Below are positions 7,954 through 15,968 of a stretch of 60,037 nucleotides of DNA, one piece after another. The DNA comes from Bacillus sp. ISL-7 (lineage in GTDB: Bacteria > Bacillota > Bacilli > Bacillales_B > DSM-18226): contig NZ_JAGGQW010000048.1 of the NCBI RefSeq assembly GCF_018613065.1, forward strand, positions 1-60,037, given 5' to 3'. The notes beneath the pieces were generated by a model. That model had not been told where the DNA came from, searched no databases, and saw only the letters and a list, made by a program, of their open reading frames with translations. The translations under genes and the position numbers were made by a program. The stretch's first letter is position 1, and each line of letters opens with the position of its first letter.

Positions 7954-8685
7954 TTGACAGAATTATTATCTAAAGATGAATTTCGCAAACAATTAGAAGA
8001 AGCAATTAAAGGTAACCATAGCCAGAAGGCTCCATTTACAGTTGCTTGGGCTGAGGGCAAACTTGGAAGAAAGCACTTTTCTAGATGGGCTGAAAATCAC
8101 TACCATTATGTAGGACCATTCGCAGATTACTTAGCGTATATTTATCACAACACTCCATCAGATCCAAAATTTGCCGCTGCAAAAGATTTCACTTTACAGA
8201 ACATGTATGAAGAAGAAATTGCAGCTGACCGTCACACTGATTTATTGATTCGTTTTGCGGAAGCATGTGGTACGACTGCAGAAAGAATTATCGATCCAAA
8301 CAATATGGCTCCAACCACTTTAGGGCTTCAAAGCTGGTGTTTCGCAGTTGCAGCACGCGAGAATTTCGTCGTAGCAACAGCAGCTCTAGTTGTAGGCTTG
8401 GAATCACAAGTACCAGATATTTACCGTAAGCAAACACCTGCTTTACGTGAACAATATGGGTTTACAGATGAAGAAATTGAATTTTTTGATTTACACATCG
8501 TATCTGATGAAATCCATGGTGAGCGCGGTTATAAAATTGTTCTTGACCACGCCGATACTCCTGAGTTGCAACAACGTTGCTTAGAAGTCGTTCGTACAGG
8601 TGCAAAAATGCGCCGTATGTACATGGATGGGCTTTGGAGAGAATATTGTGAGCAGGATTTAGGAGCACTAGTAGAAACAAAGTAA
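7954..8685 (+). CDS. PqqC/TenA-fold diiron oxidase or oxygenase (HDO type)
   Basis: A 243-residue haem-oxygenase-fold protein. I start it at TTG 7954 because GAGGAGG lies 6-12 nt upstream; the longer frame begins inside an operator. The six ligand positions of haem-oxygenase-like diiron enzymes (CADD type: E, H, E, H, D, H) are all present: E87 and H94 (E-x6-H), E150, and H181, D185, H188 (HIVSDEIH). PqqC is cofactor-free and TenA is a thiaminase, and neither requires this full set. The family uses O2 and needs two electrons, which the flanking ferredoxins could supply. Known members cleave or N-oxygenate amino-acid-like substrates, or generate pABA. The substrate here is unknown. A terminator follows. 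Confidence 0.82.
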   Translation: MTELLSKDEFRKQLEEAIKGNHSQKAPFTVAWAEGKLGRKHFSRWAENHYHYVGPFADYLAYIYHNTPSDPKFAAAKDFTLQNMYEEEIAADRHTDLLIRFAEACGTTAERIIDPNNMAPTTLGLQSWCFAVAARENFVVATAALVVGLESQVPDIYRKQTPALREQYGFTDEEIEFFDLHIVSDEIHGERGYKIVLDHADTPELQQRCLEVVRTGAKMRRMYMDGLWREYCEQDLGALVETK

Positions 8686-8700
8686 TAAGAAAACTTTACC

Positions 8701-8753
8701 GGCCGTCCTATTAATCTTGTAATTTAAAGGTTTAAGTGACGGCCATTTTTTTA
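8701..8753 (+). terminator. Terminator after the HDO gene
   Basis: GGCCGTC (8701-8707) and GACGGCC (8738-8744) form the stem, followed by ATTTTTTTA. Confidence 0.75.
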
Positions 8754-8794
8754 TAAAAGACATGGAAACAAATAAATGAAAAAAGGTGATAGTT

Positions 8795-10258
8795 GTGATA
8801 ACTACAAAAGTAGAGACATTCAATAACTATATAAATGGAGAATGGCAGGAATCCGTGAGCCGGAAAACATTTTTTAGTGTGAACCCTGCAAATACCGAAG
8901 ATCTTGTTGGGGAATTCCAGGCATCAAACGAACAGGATGTTAAAATTGCGATTGAAGCGGCTAAGAATGCTTTTCCTAGTTGGTCCCAAACGGCACCTTC
9001 CAAGCGTGCTGCCATCCTAAATCAAGCCGCCAGCATACTAGAACAAAATGTAATGGCTTTAGCTGAAGAGTTAACTAGAGAAGAAGGAAAGCATGTTGAT
9101 GATGCCAAGAATGAGGTGTTACGTTCTGCGCAAACGCTCCGCTATTATGCAGTAGAAGGACAAAGCTTTACGGGGGAAACCTTTCCAAATGATGATCCGA
9201 ATATGAAAGTTTCAACGGAAAGAGAACCGCTCGGAGTAGTAAGTGTCATCACTCCATGGAACTTTCCGCTTTCTATACCAGCCCGAAAAATCGCTCCAGC
9301 TCTAATCACGGGGAATACGGTTGTTTTTAAACCGTCCTCAGATACTCCACTGATCGCTTTCCGTCTAGTCGAAGCACTAGATAAAGCAGGAATTCCTAAA
9401 GGCGTGATTAACTTTGTTACGGGAAAAGCATCAGACGTCGGTGATTTATTGGTAACCCATCCTGCTGTTAGAGCCGTCACTTTCACAGGTTCAACCGCAG
9501 CTGGGGAAGACATTCATAAAAAAGCAGGCTTTACAACCCGGACGCAAATGGAACTGGGCGGGAAGAATCCTTTAATTGTTATGGATGACGCCGATCTCAA
9601 TCAAGCCGCCACTTTGACCGTAAACGGGGCCTTTTCTTTAACAGGGCAAGCTTGTACGGGAACGAGTCGTGTCATCGTCATGAAAAACGTAAAAGTAGAA
9701 TTTGTTCAGAAACTTGTTGAAAAAACGAGGGCACTAAAAATAGGTAATGGGTTTGAAGCAGGCGTGAAAATTGGTCCGCTTGCCAATGAAAAACAATTGA
9801 AGAATGTCTTGAAATACATCCAATTCGGAAAAGAAGATGGTGCTGAATTAGTATATGGCGGTGAGCCATTAGTGACTGGAGAATTCGAAAAGGGATACTA
9901 TGTCCAGCCTGCTATTTTTACCAATGTAAACGCTAATTCTCGGATTGCGAAAGAAGAAATCTTTGGCCCAGTCGTGGCTGTGATTGAAGTAGATACATAT
10001 GAAGAAGCCATCGCCGTTGCGAATGACGTCGAGTATGGTTTATCCGCTTCGATTGTTACCAATAATCTCAAAATCGCCAACCAATTTACAAAGGATATCC
10101 AAGCGGGAACAGTCAAGGTTAACCGCACAACGACAGGGAATTTAATGAATGCACCATTTGGAGGCCTGAAAAAATCAAGTACTTCTACATTCCGTGAATC
10201 CGGAAGAGTGGGCTTAGAGTTCTTTACGCAATTAAAAACTGTCTATATGGGCTATTAA
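8795..10258 (+). CDS. NAD(P)-dependent aldehyde dehydrogenase
   Basis: A 487-residue ALDH-superfamily enzyme, close in style to 2-oxoglutarate-semialdehyde and succinate-semialdehyde dehydrogenases. Landmarks in order: TPWNFPLSIPARK (catalytic Asn, cofactor site), FTGSTAAGE, MELGGKNPLIVMDDAD (general-base Glu), GQACTGTSR (catalytic Cys) and EEIFGPVVAV. GTG 8795 has AAAAAGG 8 nt upstream; the GTG at 8786 overlaps that ribosome site. It heads a run with the GlcG-like, CHR and GntR genes. It would oxidise an aldehyde released by the upstream oxygenase or deaminating enzyme; the exact substrate is inferred. No GTATAC operator directly precedes it. Confidence 0.88.
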   Translation: MITTKVETFNNYINGEWQESVSRKTFFSVNPANTEDLVGEFQASNEQDVKIAIEAAKNAFPSWSQTAPSKRAAILNQAASILEQNVMALAEELTREEGKHVDDAKNEVLRSAQTLRYYAVEGQSFTGETFPNDDPNMKVSTEREPLGVVSVITPWNFPLSIPARKIAPALITGNTVVFKPSSDTPLIAFRLVEALDKAGIPKGVINFVTGKASDVGDLLVTHPAVRAVTFTGSTAAGEDIHKKAGFTTRTQMELGGKNPLIVMDDADLNQAATLTVNGAFSLTGQACTGTSRVIVMKNVKVEFVQKLVEKTRALKIGNGFEAGVKIGPLANEKQLKNVLKYIQFGKEDGAELVYGGEPLVTGEFEKGYYVQPAIFTNVNANSRIAKEEIFGPVVAVIEVDTYEEAIAVANDVEYGLSASIVTNNLKIANQFTKDIQAGTVKVNRTTTGNLMNAPFGGLKKSSTSTFRESGRVGLEFFTQLKTVYMGY

Positions 10259-10287
10259 AATAATACATTAGGTAAAGGAGAACAGCC

Positions 10288-10767
10288 ATGAAATCTGTGT
10301 TGAAATTAGAACTAGAAGAAGCAAAGTTAATGATTGAGGCAGCTAAGAAAAAATCAGAAGAGATCAATGTTCTAGAAACCATCGCTATTGTCGATGATGG
10401 CGGCAACCTGCTAGCGCTTGAACGTATGAATGGAGCACGCATCACGGGGCCTGAAATCTCGATTGCTAAAGCGTATACGGCTGCTGGCCATAAACGCTCT
10501 ACCCATTTATTTAACAAGGAGCCGAATGGACCTGCACTTCCTGGAAATGAAGCCTTTGGAATTCAACAGATGCTTCCAGGGAAATTCGCTATTTTTGTTG
10601 GTGGATTCCCAATTGTTGTCAATGGTGAAGTGGTAGGTGGAATTGGTGTAAGTGGCGGGAACGGCGAGCAAGACACGGCTGTGGGTACTGCCGCCCTGCA
10701 AGCATTGCAAAGTTATCTTGAAAGTGATGGGCTGGAAGTAATTACGGAAGCAGACATAAAAAAATAA
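10288..10767 (+). CDS. GlcG/HbpS-family (DUF336) protein
   Basis: A 159-residue DUF336 protein. Family features are present: an N-terminal helix, AIVDDGGNLLALERMNGA, a central PGNEAFGIQQMLPG-type loop and VVGGIGVSGGNGEQD near the C-terminus. Relatives bind haem or cob(II)alamin, or sit in glycolate- and diol-catabolic operons as accessory proteins of unclear function. AAAGGAG precedes ATG by 8 nt. It lies 29 bases after the aldehyde dehydrogenase stop, so co-transcription is likely. The family call is firm; the biochemical role is not. Confidence 0.8.
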   Translation: MKSVLKLELEEAKLMIEAAKKKSEEINVLETIAIVDDGGNLLALERMNGARITGPEISIAKAYTAAGHKRSTHLFNKEPNGPALPGNEAFGIQQMLPGKFAIFVGGFPIVVNGEVVGGIGVSGGNGEQDTAVGTAALQALQSYLESDGLEVITEADIKK

Positions 10768-10771
10768 TAAT

Positions 10772-10818
10772 AATAGGACCTCATTCAAAGCATTTGTTTT
10801 AGCAGAATGGGGTCTATC
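10772..10818 (+). terminator. Weak hairpin, possible attenuator
   Basis: GGACCTCATTC pairs with GAATGGGGTCT across a 15-base loop. Only a broken T-tract follows (TATCTTAATC), so it may only partly stop transcription before the CHR genes. Confidence 0.4.
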
Positions 10819-10884
10819 TTAATCTTCGGTTCTATTAAAATATGCGACAGAATGTTATATTGGTATAAAAAGGGGGAGAGTCAA

Positions 10885-11481
10885 CTGAAAGCATATGTTG
10901 AGTTAGCAATTGGATTTGCCCGCACCGGTGTGACCGGTTATGGGGGCGGACCCTCGACGATACCGCTGATTGAATTTGAAGCTGTTAAAAAATACAAATG
11001 GATGAACGAACAGGAATTTGTCGAAATCCTGGCATTAGCTAATACCTTGCCAGGACCGATTGCCACCAAAATGGCGGCGTATATTGGTTATAAAGTGAAG
11101 GGGTATTTAGGTGCGACCGTGGCTATTCTTACTCACATTTTACCATCAATTATTGCCATGATCGCTTTATTGGGTGTGCTTTATAGGTTTAAAGAATCAC
11201 CAATTGTCAGCGGGATGGTTCAAGGGGTTACACCTGTGATCGGATTTATGCTCTTGGAGATGGCTTATCGTTTTTTCCAAAATGGCCGGAAAGGGTTAGG
11301 TTTTCCAATTATGCTCTCACTTTCGGTCGTTTCTTTAATATTTGTCCAGTTTCTTGATTGGCATCCCGGCATCTTGATTGCGGTATTTCTCATCACTGCC
11401 TATTTCATTGCGGATCGAAAAGAAAAAGCGGCAAAAGCTTCCGCTAAGTTGCTTCTTCAGAGAAAGGAAAAAAGTTCATGA
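10885..11481 (+). CDS. CHR-family transporter, first half
   Basis: This short-chain CHR (chromate transporter family) domain has about 198 residues. It carries GYGGGPSTIPLIEFEAV near the start and the family signature ALANTLPGPIATKMAAYIGYKV, with about five membrane helices. The ribosome site GGGGGAGAG lies just before a CTG codon at 10885 (LKAYVELAIGF); the only upstream in-frame ATG (10852) lacks a ribosome site, so a CTG start is my best guess. The next gene overlaps it by 4 bases (ATGA) and encodes a second CHR domain, as in split two-gene CHR systems. In a catabolic cluster it may carry an organic or oxy-anion rather than chromate. Confidence 0.75.
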   Translation: MKAYVELAIGFARTGVTGYGGGPSTIPLIEFEAVKKYKWMNEQEFVEILALANTLPGPIATKMAAYIGYKVKGYLGATVAILTHILPSIIAMIALLGVLYRFKESPIVSGMVQGVTPVIGFMLLEMAYRFFQNGRKGLGFPIMLSLSVVSLIFVQFLDWHPGILIAVFLITAYFIADRKEKAAKASAKLLLQRKEKSS

Positions 11482-12008
11482 TCTATTTGCATATCTTTTG
11501 GGCGTTTTTTATTGCTAATTTATTGGGATACGGCGGCGGCCCTGCAACCATTCCATTAATACAAAATGAAGTGGTCAACAATTACCATTGGATGAGTTTA
11601 TCCGAGTTTGGGGATGTATTGGCGATTGGGAATGCCTTGCCAGGACCGATTGCCACCAAAATGGGCGGTTATATTGGTTATGAAGTGGGGGGGATTCTTG
11701 GTGCAGTAATTGCTCTAATCGCAACGATCCTTCCTTCTGCTCTCGCCGTTATTTTACTTTTTAAGTTTGTAAATCTATTTAAAGGTTCTCCAAAAGTAGC
11801 ACTTATGACAAAGTCAGTACAACCGATTATTGCGATTTTACTTGCTGTGATGGCCTATCAATTCTTTTTAACAGCTTATGAGAATAGTGGTGTTTTTCAT
11901 TTAGTCTTTTTGGCTGTGGTTAGTTATTTTGCTTTGGTTAGAGTAAAAATACATCCATCCCTTCTAATTGTTTGCTGCTTGATCTATGGTGGAGTGTTTC
12001 TTTCGTAA
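11478..12008 (+). CDS. CHR-family transporter, second half
   Basis: A 176-residue CHR domain homologous to the preceding gene product: GYGGGPATIPLIQNEVV and IGNALPGPIATKMGGYIGYEV repeat its signatures. The DNA also repeats: GCCAGGACCGATTGCCACCA occurs in both genes, near 11048 and 11639, showing a tandem duplication. The ATG overlaps the previous stop (ATGA), so the two halves are translationally coupled and probably form a heterodimer in the membrane. The true substrate is unknown. Confidence 0.78.
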   Translation: MIYLHIFWAFFIANLLGYGGGPATIPLIQNEVVNNYHWMSLSEFGDVLAIGNALPGPIATKMGGYIGYEVGGILGAVIALIATILPSALAVILLFKFVNLFKGSPKVALMTKSVQPIIAILLAVMAYQFFLTAYENSGVFHLVFLAVVSYFALVRVKIHPSLLIVCCLIYGGVFLS

Positions 12009-12051
12009 AAATGAATGTTAGAAAATAATAAAAAATAAGCGGGTGGAATTT

Positions 12052-12753
12052 ATGGACGTAAGATGGGAGGAAAACAATCTTTTATCGATTCGGGAGCATG
12101 CATATATTTATTTAAAGGAAATGATTCTGGAGGGTGAATTAAAAGCGGGCGATCGTTTAATTGAAAGAGAACTTGCCGGGAAATTAGGCATCAGCCGGAC
12201 ACCGATTCGGGAGGCTTTGTTCCGGTTAGAATCCCAAGGCTTTGTAAAAACGGTTCCCCGAAAAGGTGTCGTCGTCTCCAATATTTCCGAAGGTGAAGTC
12301 ATCGAGGTATTTACAATTCTTGCCTCTTTAGAAGTTTTGGCCGTTAAATTAGCTGCGGGGCGGATGGATAGAGAAACGCAACTAGAATTGGATCAAAAGA
12401 TCGAAGAACTGATGTTGTTAAGAGATCAAGCCGAAGAAAACTTTAATCTTGAACATATACAAATGAATCGTCTGATTAATAAGGCGTCGAAAAGCCCTAA
12501 ATTGTTTGAGATTCTCTCTGGTCTGATTGACTATATACATATGGCTGCAAATATGGGATATGAGACACCAGGCAGAAGAAAAGAATCCTTAAGGGAACAT
12601 ATTGATATCATGAAAGCCTTGCGCGATAAAGAAGCGGAAATGGCAGAATATTTAATGAGAATTCATATTGAAAACTCGAAAAAAGCATATATCACTTATA
12701 TTGAAAATATTAAAGAAAAGCTGTATAAAAAAGAAAAATTGATGTTCACTTGA
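12052..12753 (+). CDS. GntR-family regulator, FCD type
   Basis: A 233-residue regulator with an N-terminal winged helix (LKAGDRLIERELAGKLGISRTPIREALFRLESQGFV) and an all-helical FCD ligand domain (LEVLAVKLAAGRM, HIQMNRLINKAS, LREHIDIMKALRDKEAEMAE). FCD domains bind carboxylates, often with a metal held by Asp/His residues. ATG 12052 follows GGGTGG. It is the only GntR protein in region A, and FCD regulators bind short palindromes, so it is the natural candidate to read the ten GTATAC operators. Its own gene lacks an adjacent copy and is read from the ALDH run. A terminator follows. Confidence 0.85.
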   Translation: MDVRWEENNLLSIREHAYIYLKEMILEGELKAGDRLIERELAGKLGISRTPIREALFRLESQGFVKTVPRKGVVVSNISEGEVIEVFTILASLEVLAVKLAAGRMDRETQLELDQKIEELMLLRDQAEENFNLEHIQMNRLINKASKSPKLFEILSGLIDYIHMAANMGYETPGRRKESLREHIDIMKALRDKEAEMAEYLMRIHIENSKKAYITYIENIKEKLYKKEKLMFT

Positions 12754-12799
12754 AAAATACCAATGAAAGTTCTCGTAGCGAGATATCATCTTTGTTAAT

Positions 12800-12830
12800 G
12801 ACCACACCGACTTCACGATGTGGTCTTATA
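12800..12830 (+). terminator. Terminator after the GntR gene
   Basis: GACCACA (12800-12806) pairs with TGTGGTC (12819-12825); a T-rich tail follows. Confidence 0.7.
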
Positions 12831-12888
12831 TTTATCTTTTTTTGAAATGAAAAAATTTAAAATATTTGTATTGTCTGAAAATTATAGA

Positions 12889-12910
12889 TATGGTATATTG
12901 TATACCAAGA
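12889..12910. promoter_or_regulatory. GntR-type operator, site 10
   Basis: ATGGTATATTGTATACCAAG has GTATAC at 12900-12905 with an extra upstream ATGGTAT half-site, the long form shared with sites 1 and 4. It lies directly before the second ferredoxin gene. Confidence 0.65.
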
Positions 12911-12937
12911 AGATTAATTTTAGGGAGGATACGAGGC

Positions 12938-13285
12938 ATGCCAAAAATAAATTTCATTAACAGCAATAAACAATTAGAGGTACCCGAGGATTCGAATATC
13001 TTGAGGATGTCCCTTCGTTACGATGGAGAACTCCCAAACCGATGTGGCGGGGGAATTTGCGGCAGCTGCGTTTTTAAGGCGGAAGAAGGCGCTGAATTCC
13101 TCGATAAAGTCAAGGTACAGGAAAGAAGAAAATTAGGTGAAGAGTGGTTAGGAGAAGGATATCGCCTCGGTTGTCAAACATTTGTGACAAATGGAGATAT
13201 TTCGATTTCTTGGGAAGATGCATTTACAGAAGTCGTGAAGAAAAGGAAGCCTGATAAACTCCAGAAAGAAGTCTCTACCATTTAG
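12938..13285 (+). CDS. 2Fe-2S ferredoxin, second copy
   Basis: A 115-residue ferredoxin with cluster ligands C36, C41, C44 (RCGGGICGSC) and C79 (YRLGCQ). It is only distantly similar to the ferredoxin at 6545, so the two are not recent duplicates and may serve different partners. AGGGAGGA precedes ATG 12938; longer in-frame starts run through the operator. Its operator places it in the region A regulon, and it marks the downstream limit of that regulon. Confidence 0.87.
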   Translation: MPKINFINSNKQLEVPEDSNILRMSLRYDGELPNRCGGGICGSCVFKAEEGAEFLDKVKVQERRKLGEEWLGEGYRLGCQTFVTNGDISISWEDAFTEVVKKRKPDKLQKEVSTI

Positions 13286-13325
13286 TAAGCTTAGTTAAAG
13301 AAAAATATGAATTCGGGGTGAGATC

Positions 13326-13505
13326 ATGTGGGCCTGTGATAAACATATGAAAGAAATATTAACCTTCTTAGAAACTCCCCATATTAGCAAAGCTTCTTAT
13401 CAAATTAAATGTTCACTTTGTGATAATCATGCACTAGCAAAAATCTATTACACTCATAAACCTTTGCATTTGAAAAAAAATAAAAAATTACGTGCATTTG
13501 CATAG
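13326..13505 (+). CDS. CxxH/CxxC small protein, BA_5709-like
   Basis: A 59-residue protein starting at ATG 13326 after GGGGTGAG. It contains CDKH (C4, H7) and CSLC (C29, C32), the C-x2-H ... C-x2-C arrangement of the small CxxH/CxxC proteins of Bacillaceae, which suggests a structural zinc. The function of that family is unknown. It stands alone between the region A ferredoxin and the Sir2 gene. Confidence 0.7.
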   Translation: MWACDKHMKEILTFLETPHISKASYQIKCSLCDNHALAKIYYTHKPLHLKKNKKLRAFA

Positions 13506-13551
13506 CATCTATTATGGCCTACCTCGAGTGCTTTAAGTTGTAAAGTAGAGA

Positions 13552-13608
13552 GGGACAGGCACCATTTATAAAGGCTGTCCCATTAGTTTAACTTAGGGCA
13601 GTTTTTTT
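13552..13608 (+). terminator. Terminator with a competing upstream hairpin
   Basis: CTGTCC (13575-13580) can pair with GGGCAG (13596-13601), followed by seven T: a terminator. The same CTGTCCC can instead pair with GGGACAG at 13552-13558, which would prevent the terminator. GGGACAGGCACC is also a sequence seen in many Bacillus terminator regions. Confidence 0.6.
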
Positions 13609-13727
13609 ATGAAATAAATCCTGATTTGTAAATACTATACTTGACATATGACTAGGAATTGGTTTTTTCCTATAAACTAAGTAGTATTATTGTTGCCCTA
13701 ACAGCGTATTTAAAGGAGAAGGAATCG

Positions 13728-14501
13728 ATGGAAAACAAACTGATTGAAACCTGTACAAGCCTCATTAAAAATACAAAAAAAATCGTTGTGCTAACTGGAG
13801 CGGGGATTAGTACAGAATCTGGCATAAAAGACTTTCGTTCAAGGTCTGGGGTTTATCAACTTGCGCCGGAATATATCCTTTCCTTGGATTATTTTTATCG
13901 AAATCCAAGGGAGTTTTATCAATTTGCATTCGAAAATCTTTACCATCCGGATGCTGTGCCGAATGTAGGGCACAGGATTTTGGAGAAGTGGGAAAAAGAT
14001 GGGAAGGTTTCTCATATAATTACCCAAAATATTGATGGACTTCATCAAAAGGCGGGCAGTAAGAAAGTCATAGAATTCCATGGAACCATAAAAACAGCAA
14101 CTTGCTTGCATTGCGGTAAAAGCTATTCGACAGAAGAGATGGAAAATCGTCTCAATACCATCGATGAATTCTATATCTGTGACCATTGTGATACCAGCGA
14201 TAAAAGAGAACGTTTTATAAAACCGGATGTCGTTTTGTTCGGTGATACAGGCAAGTGGTTTACTGTGGAGGGATTTGATGCGATTTTAAATATGATTCAT
14301 GAGGCGGATTGTGTTTTGGTATTAGGGACGAGTCTAAAAGTAACGCCATTCTCCACTTTCCCCCAATACAGAAGGCAAGGAGTTCCATTAATTATTATTA
14401 ATATAGGAGAAACTCCTTATGATACAGACAGTAATACATATGTTATTCAAGAGTCTATCGGGAAAACCTTGTCCTTATTGGATCAAAAACTAGGAAACTG
14501 A
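13728..14501 (+). CDS. NAD-dependent protein deacylase, Sir2 family
   Basis: A 257-residue sirtuin that removes acyl groups from lysines using NAD. It shows the NAD site GAGISTESGIKDFRS, TQNIDGLHQKAG, the catalytic His in EFHGT, a zinc ribbon with CLHC and CDHC pairs, and LGTSLKVTPFSTFP near the end. I start it at ATG 13728 after AAAGGAG; the longer frame to 13659 has no ribosome site. It is a single-gene unit in a housekeeping stretch between regions A and B. Confidence 0.9.
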   Translation: MENKLIETCTSLIKNTKKIVVLTGAGISTESGIKDFRSRSGVYQLAPEYILSLDYFYRNPREFYQFAFENLYHPDAVPNVGHRILEKWEKDGKVSHIITQNIDGLHQKAGSKKVIEFHGTIKTATCLHCGKSYSTEEMENRLNTIDEFYICDHCDTSDKRERFIKPDVVLFGDTGKWFTVEGFDAILNMIHEADCVLVLGTSLKVTPFSTFPQYRRQGVPLIIINIGETPYDTDSNTYVIQESIGKTLSLLDQKLGN

Positions 14502-14551
14502 GACCGGACAACAGCCTTACAAGATGTTCCTCATTTTTCCATCGTAAAAGT

Positions 14552-14588
14552 AAAATCCACAAAACACACGGTTCTGTGGATTTTTTTG
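14552..14588. terminator. Bidirectional terminator
   Basis: AAATCCACA pairs with TGTGGATTT, followed by more T, between the converging Sir2 and CAP-protein genes. Confidence 0.75.
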
Positions 14589-14616
14589 AGTTTTGATTAA
14601 ATCATCCAAGTCGTTA

Positions 14617-15753
14617 CTACTTCGCAAAAAAGTTTTCTGTATAATAGGGCTGCGATTCGTCATTAAAAGCTACGCCAACTCCTAAAAACTCGTAACCCTC
14701 CCGCAAAATATTTTCACGATGCCCGAGGGAGTTCATTAAACCTTCATGGGCGAAGATGCTGCTAAATTGCCCATAGGCAAGGTTTTCCCCAGCCATATGA
14801 AAACTGATATCATCCTCTTTCATCCGGTCAAACGGTGATTGTCCTTTCAGATTGGTGTGATCGAAATACTGATGGACCGCCATATCGGTGCTATGTTTAC
14901 GGGCTGTTCCTCTAACATGCTCATCCCATGTTAGAACTGTAAGCTGATGATTGACTCGTGCTGCATTGGTCAAATCGAATAATTGATATTCAAAGCCTTC
15001 TTTTAACGCTGAATTGGCTTTGGTGTAAAAGCCTGTTTTCTTCTGCTCAAAGTCTTTACTGATTAATTGTATCGCTGTTACCGTATTGTTTTCATGTTTA
15101 TCATAAAAGATGGTTACGTAAGTTCCCTCAAGCAAGAACACATCATAGTCACTATTTTCCTGTAATTGATAAACTGTCATTCCTTTTTGGATGTTGGTGA
15201 TCGGTTCACCTAGTTTTGCGCGAACATCTATCTTGGAACTTCCGAGTTTGATTCCTTTAGTGGATGCAATTAAATCTTGGTTCGTGTATAATCCTGCTGC
15301 TTTGTTGTTTTCATCATACATGACCATAAAAAAATCATGGTAATTTTCATGATAGGCGTACCAATTCGTCCCATATTCATTAAGAGATGACCGATTTGCC
15401 TTGCCTAAATTATGATCTATATCTTCTTTTAGATTACCAAGTTCTATATTATTAACTGAAAATACTTGGTTAGTAGGGATATTTAATTCTACTTTTTCTT
15501 TTTGTGGTTGCTGCTGTTGTTTAGTGAGTGGAAGTTCACCCGCCTGAAAGCCAAGTTGCCCAACTAATTGTTGAACCTTTTCATAAAAACTATTAAGTGT
15601 TTCTAATACTGTAGAGCTATCTTTTATATTCATTTCAGATTGAACAGAATCAATCTTTTTTTCTATATCGTTTTTCCCCATCTGTTTATCAATAACTGGC
15701 AATGAAACATAAAACAAAAGTATAAATGAGATAATCGCAAGTAAACGAACCAT
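14617..15753 (-). CDS. CAP-domain (SCP/PR1) protein, YlbC-like
   Basis: A 378-residue exported or membrane-anchored protein. An N-terminal hydrophobic segment (LLAIISFILLFYVSLPV, residues 4-20) is followed by a polar linker, a CAP-associated middle domain (LGKANRSSLNEYGTNWYAYHENY; LGEPITNIQKG) and a C-terminal CAP domain (LTVLTWDEHVRGTARKHSTDM; GENLAYGQ; NSLGHRENIL). Length and order match Bacillus YlbC/YlbM-region CAP proteins of unknown function on the cell surface. GGAGG precedes ATG. It is monocistronic. Confidence 0.85.
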   Translation of the reverse strand: MVRLLAIISFILLFYVSLPVIDKQMGKNDIEKKIDSVQSEMNIKDSSTVLETLNSFYEKVQQLVGQLGFQAGELPLTKQQQQPQKEKVELNIPTNQVFSVNNIELGNLKEDIDHNLGKANRSSLNEYGTNWYAYHENYHDFFMVMYDENNKAAGLYTNQDLIASTKGIKLGSSKIDVRAKLGEPITNIQKGMTVYQLQENSDYDVFLLEGTYVTIFYDKHENNTVTAIQLISKDFEQKKTGFYTKANSALKEGFEYQLFDLTNAARVNHQLTVLTWDEHVRGTARKHSTDMAVHQYFDHTNLKGQSPFDRMKEDDISFHMAGENLAYGQFSSIFAHEGLMNSLGHRENILREGYEFLGVGVAFNDESQPYYTENFFAK

Positions 15754-15881
15754 GATATTTCCTCCATTTCTATTAGAATTGTACCCAATCTAGATAAAAT
15801 GTATAAGTAATATGCTTGGGGGGAATAAAGGGAACGGTATGGCTGTAATACAAATTCTAAAATCAGTACACAAAAGGTTAT

Positions 15882-15913
15882 AAAGGCACTATCTCAAATT
15901 GGATAGTGCCTTT
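15882..15913. terminator. Bidirectional terminator
   Basis: AAAGGCACTATC (15882-15893) and GATAGTGCCTTT (15902-15913) make a perfect stem. It serves the minus-strand regulator that ends at 15969. Confidence 0.7.
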
Positions 15914-15968
15914 AACTTCTCGAATATTGGTAATTGTATAAGGGTAAAAGTCTCATGCTTGGTCAAGC

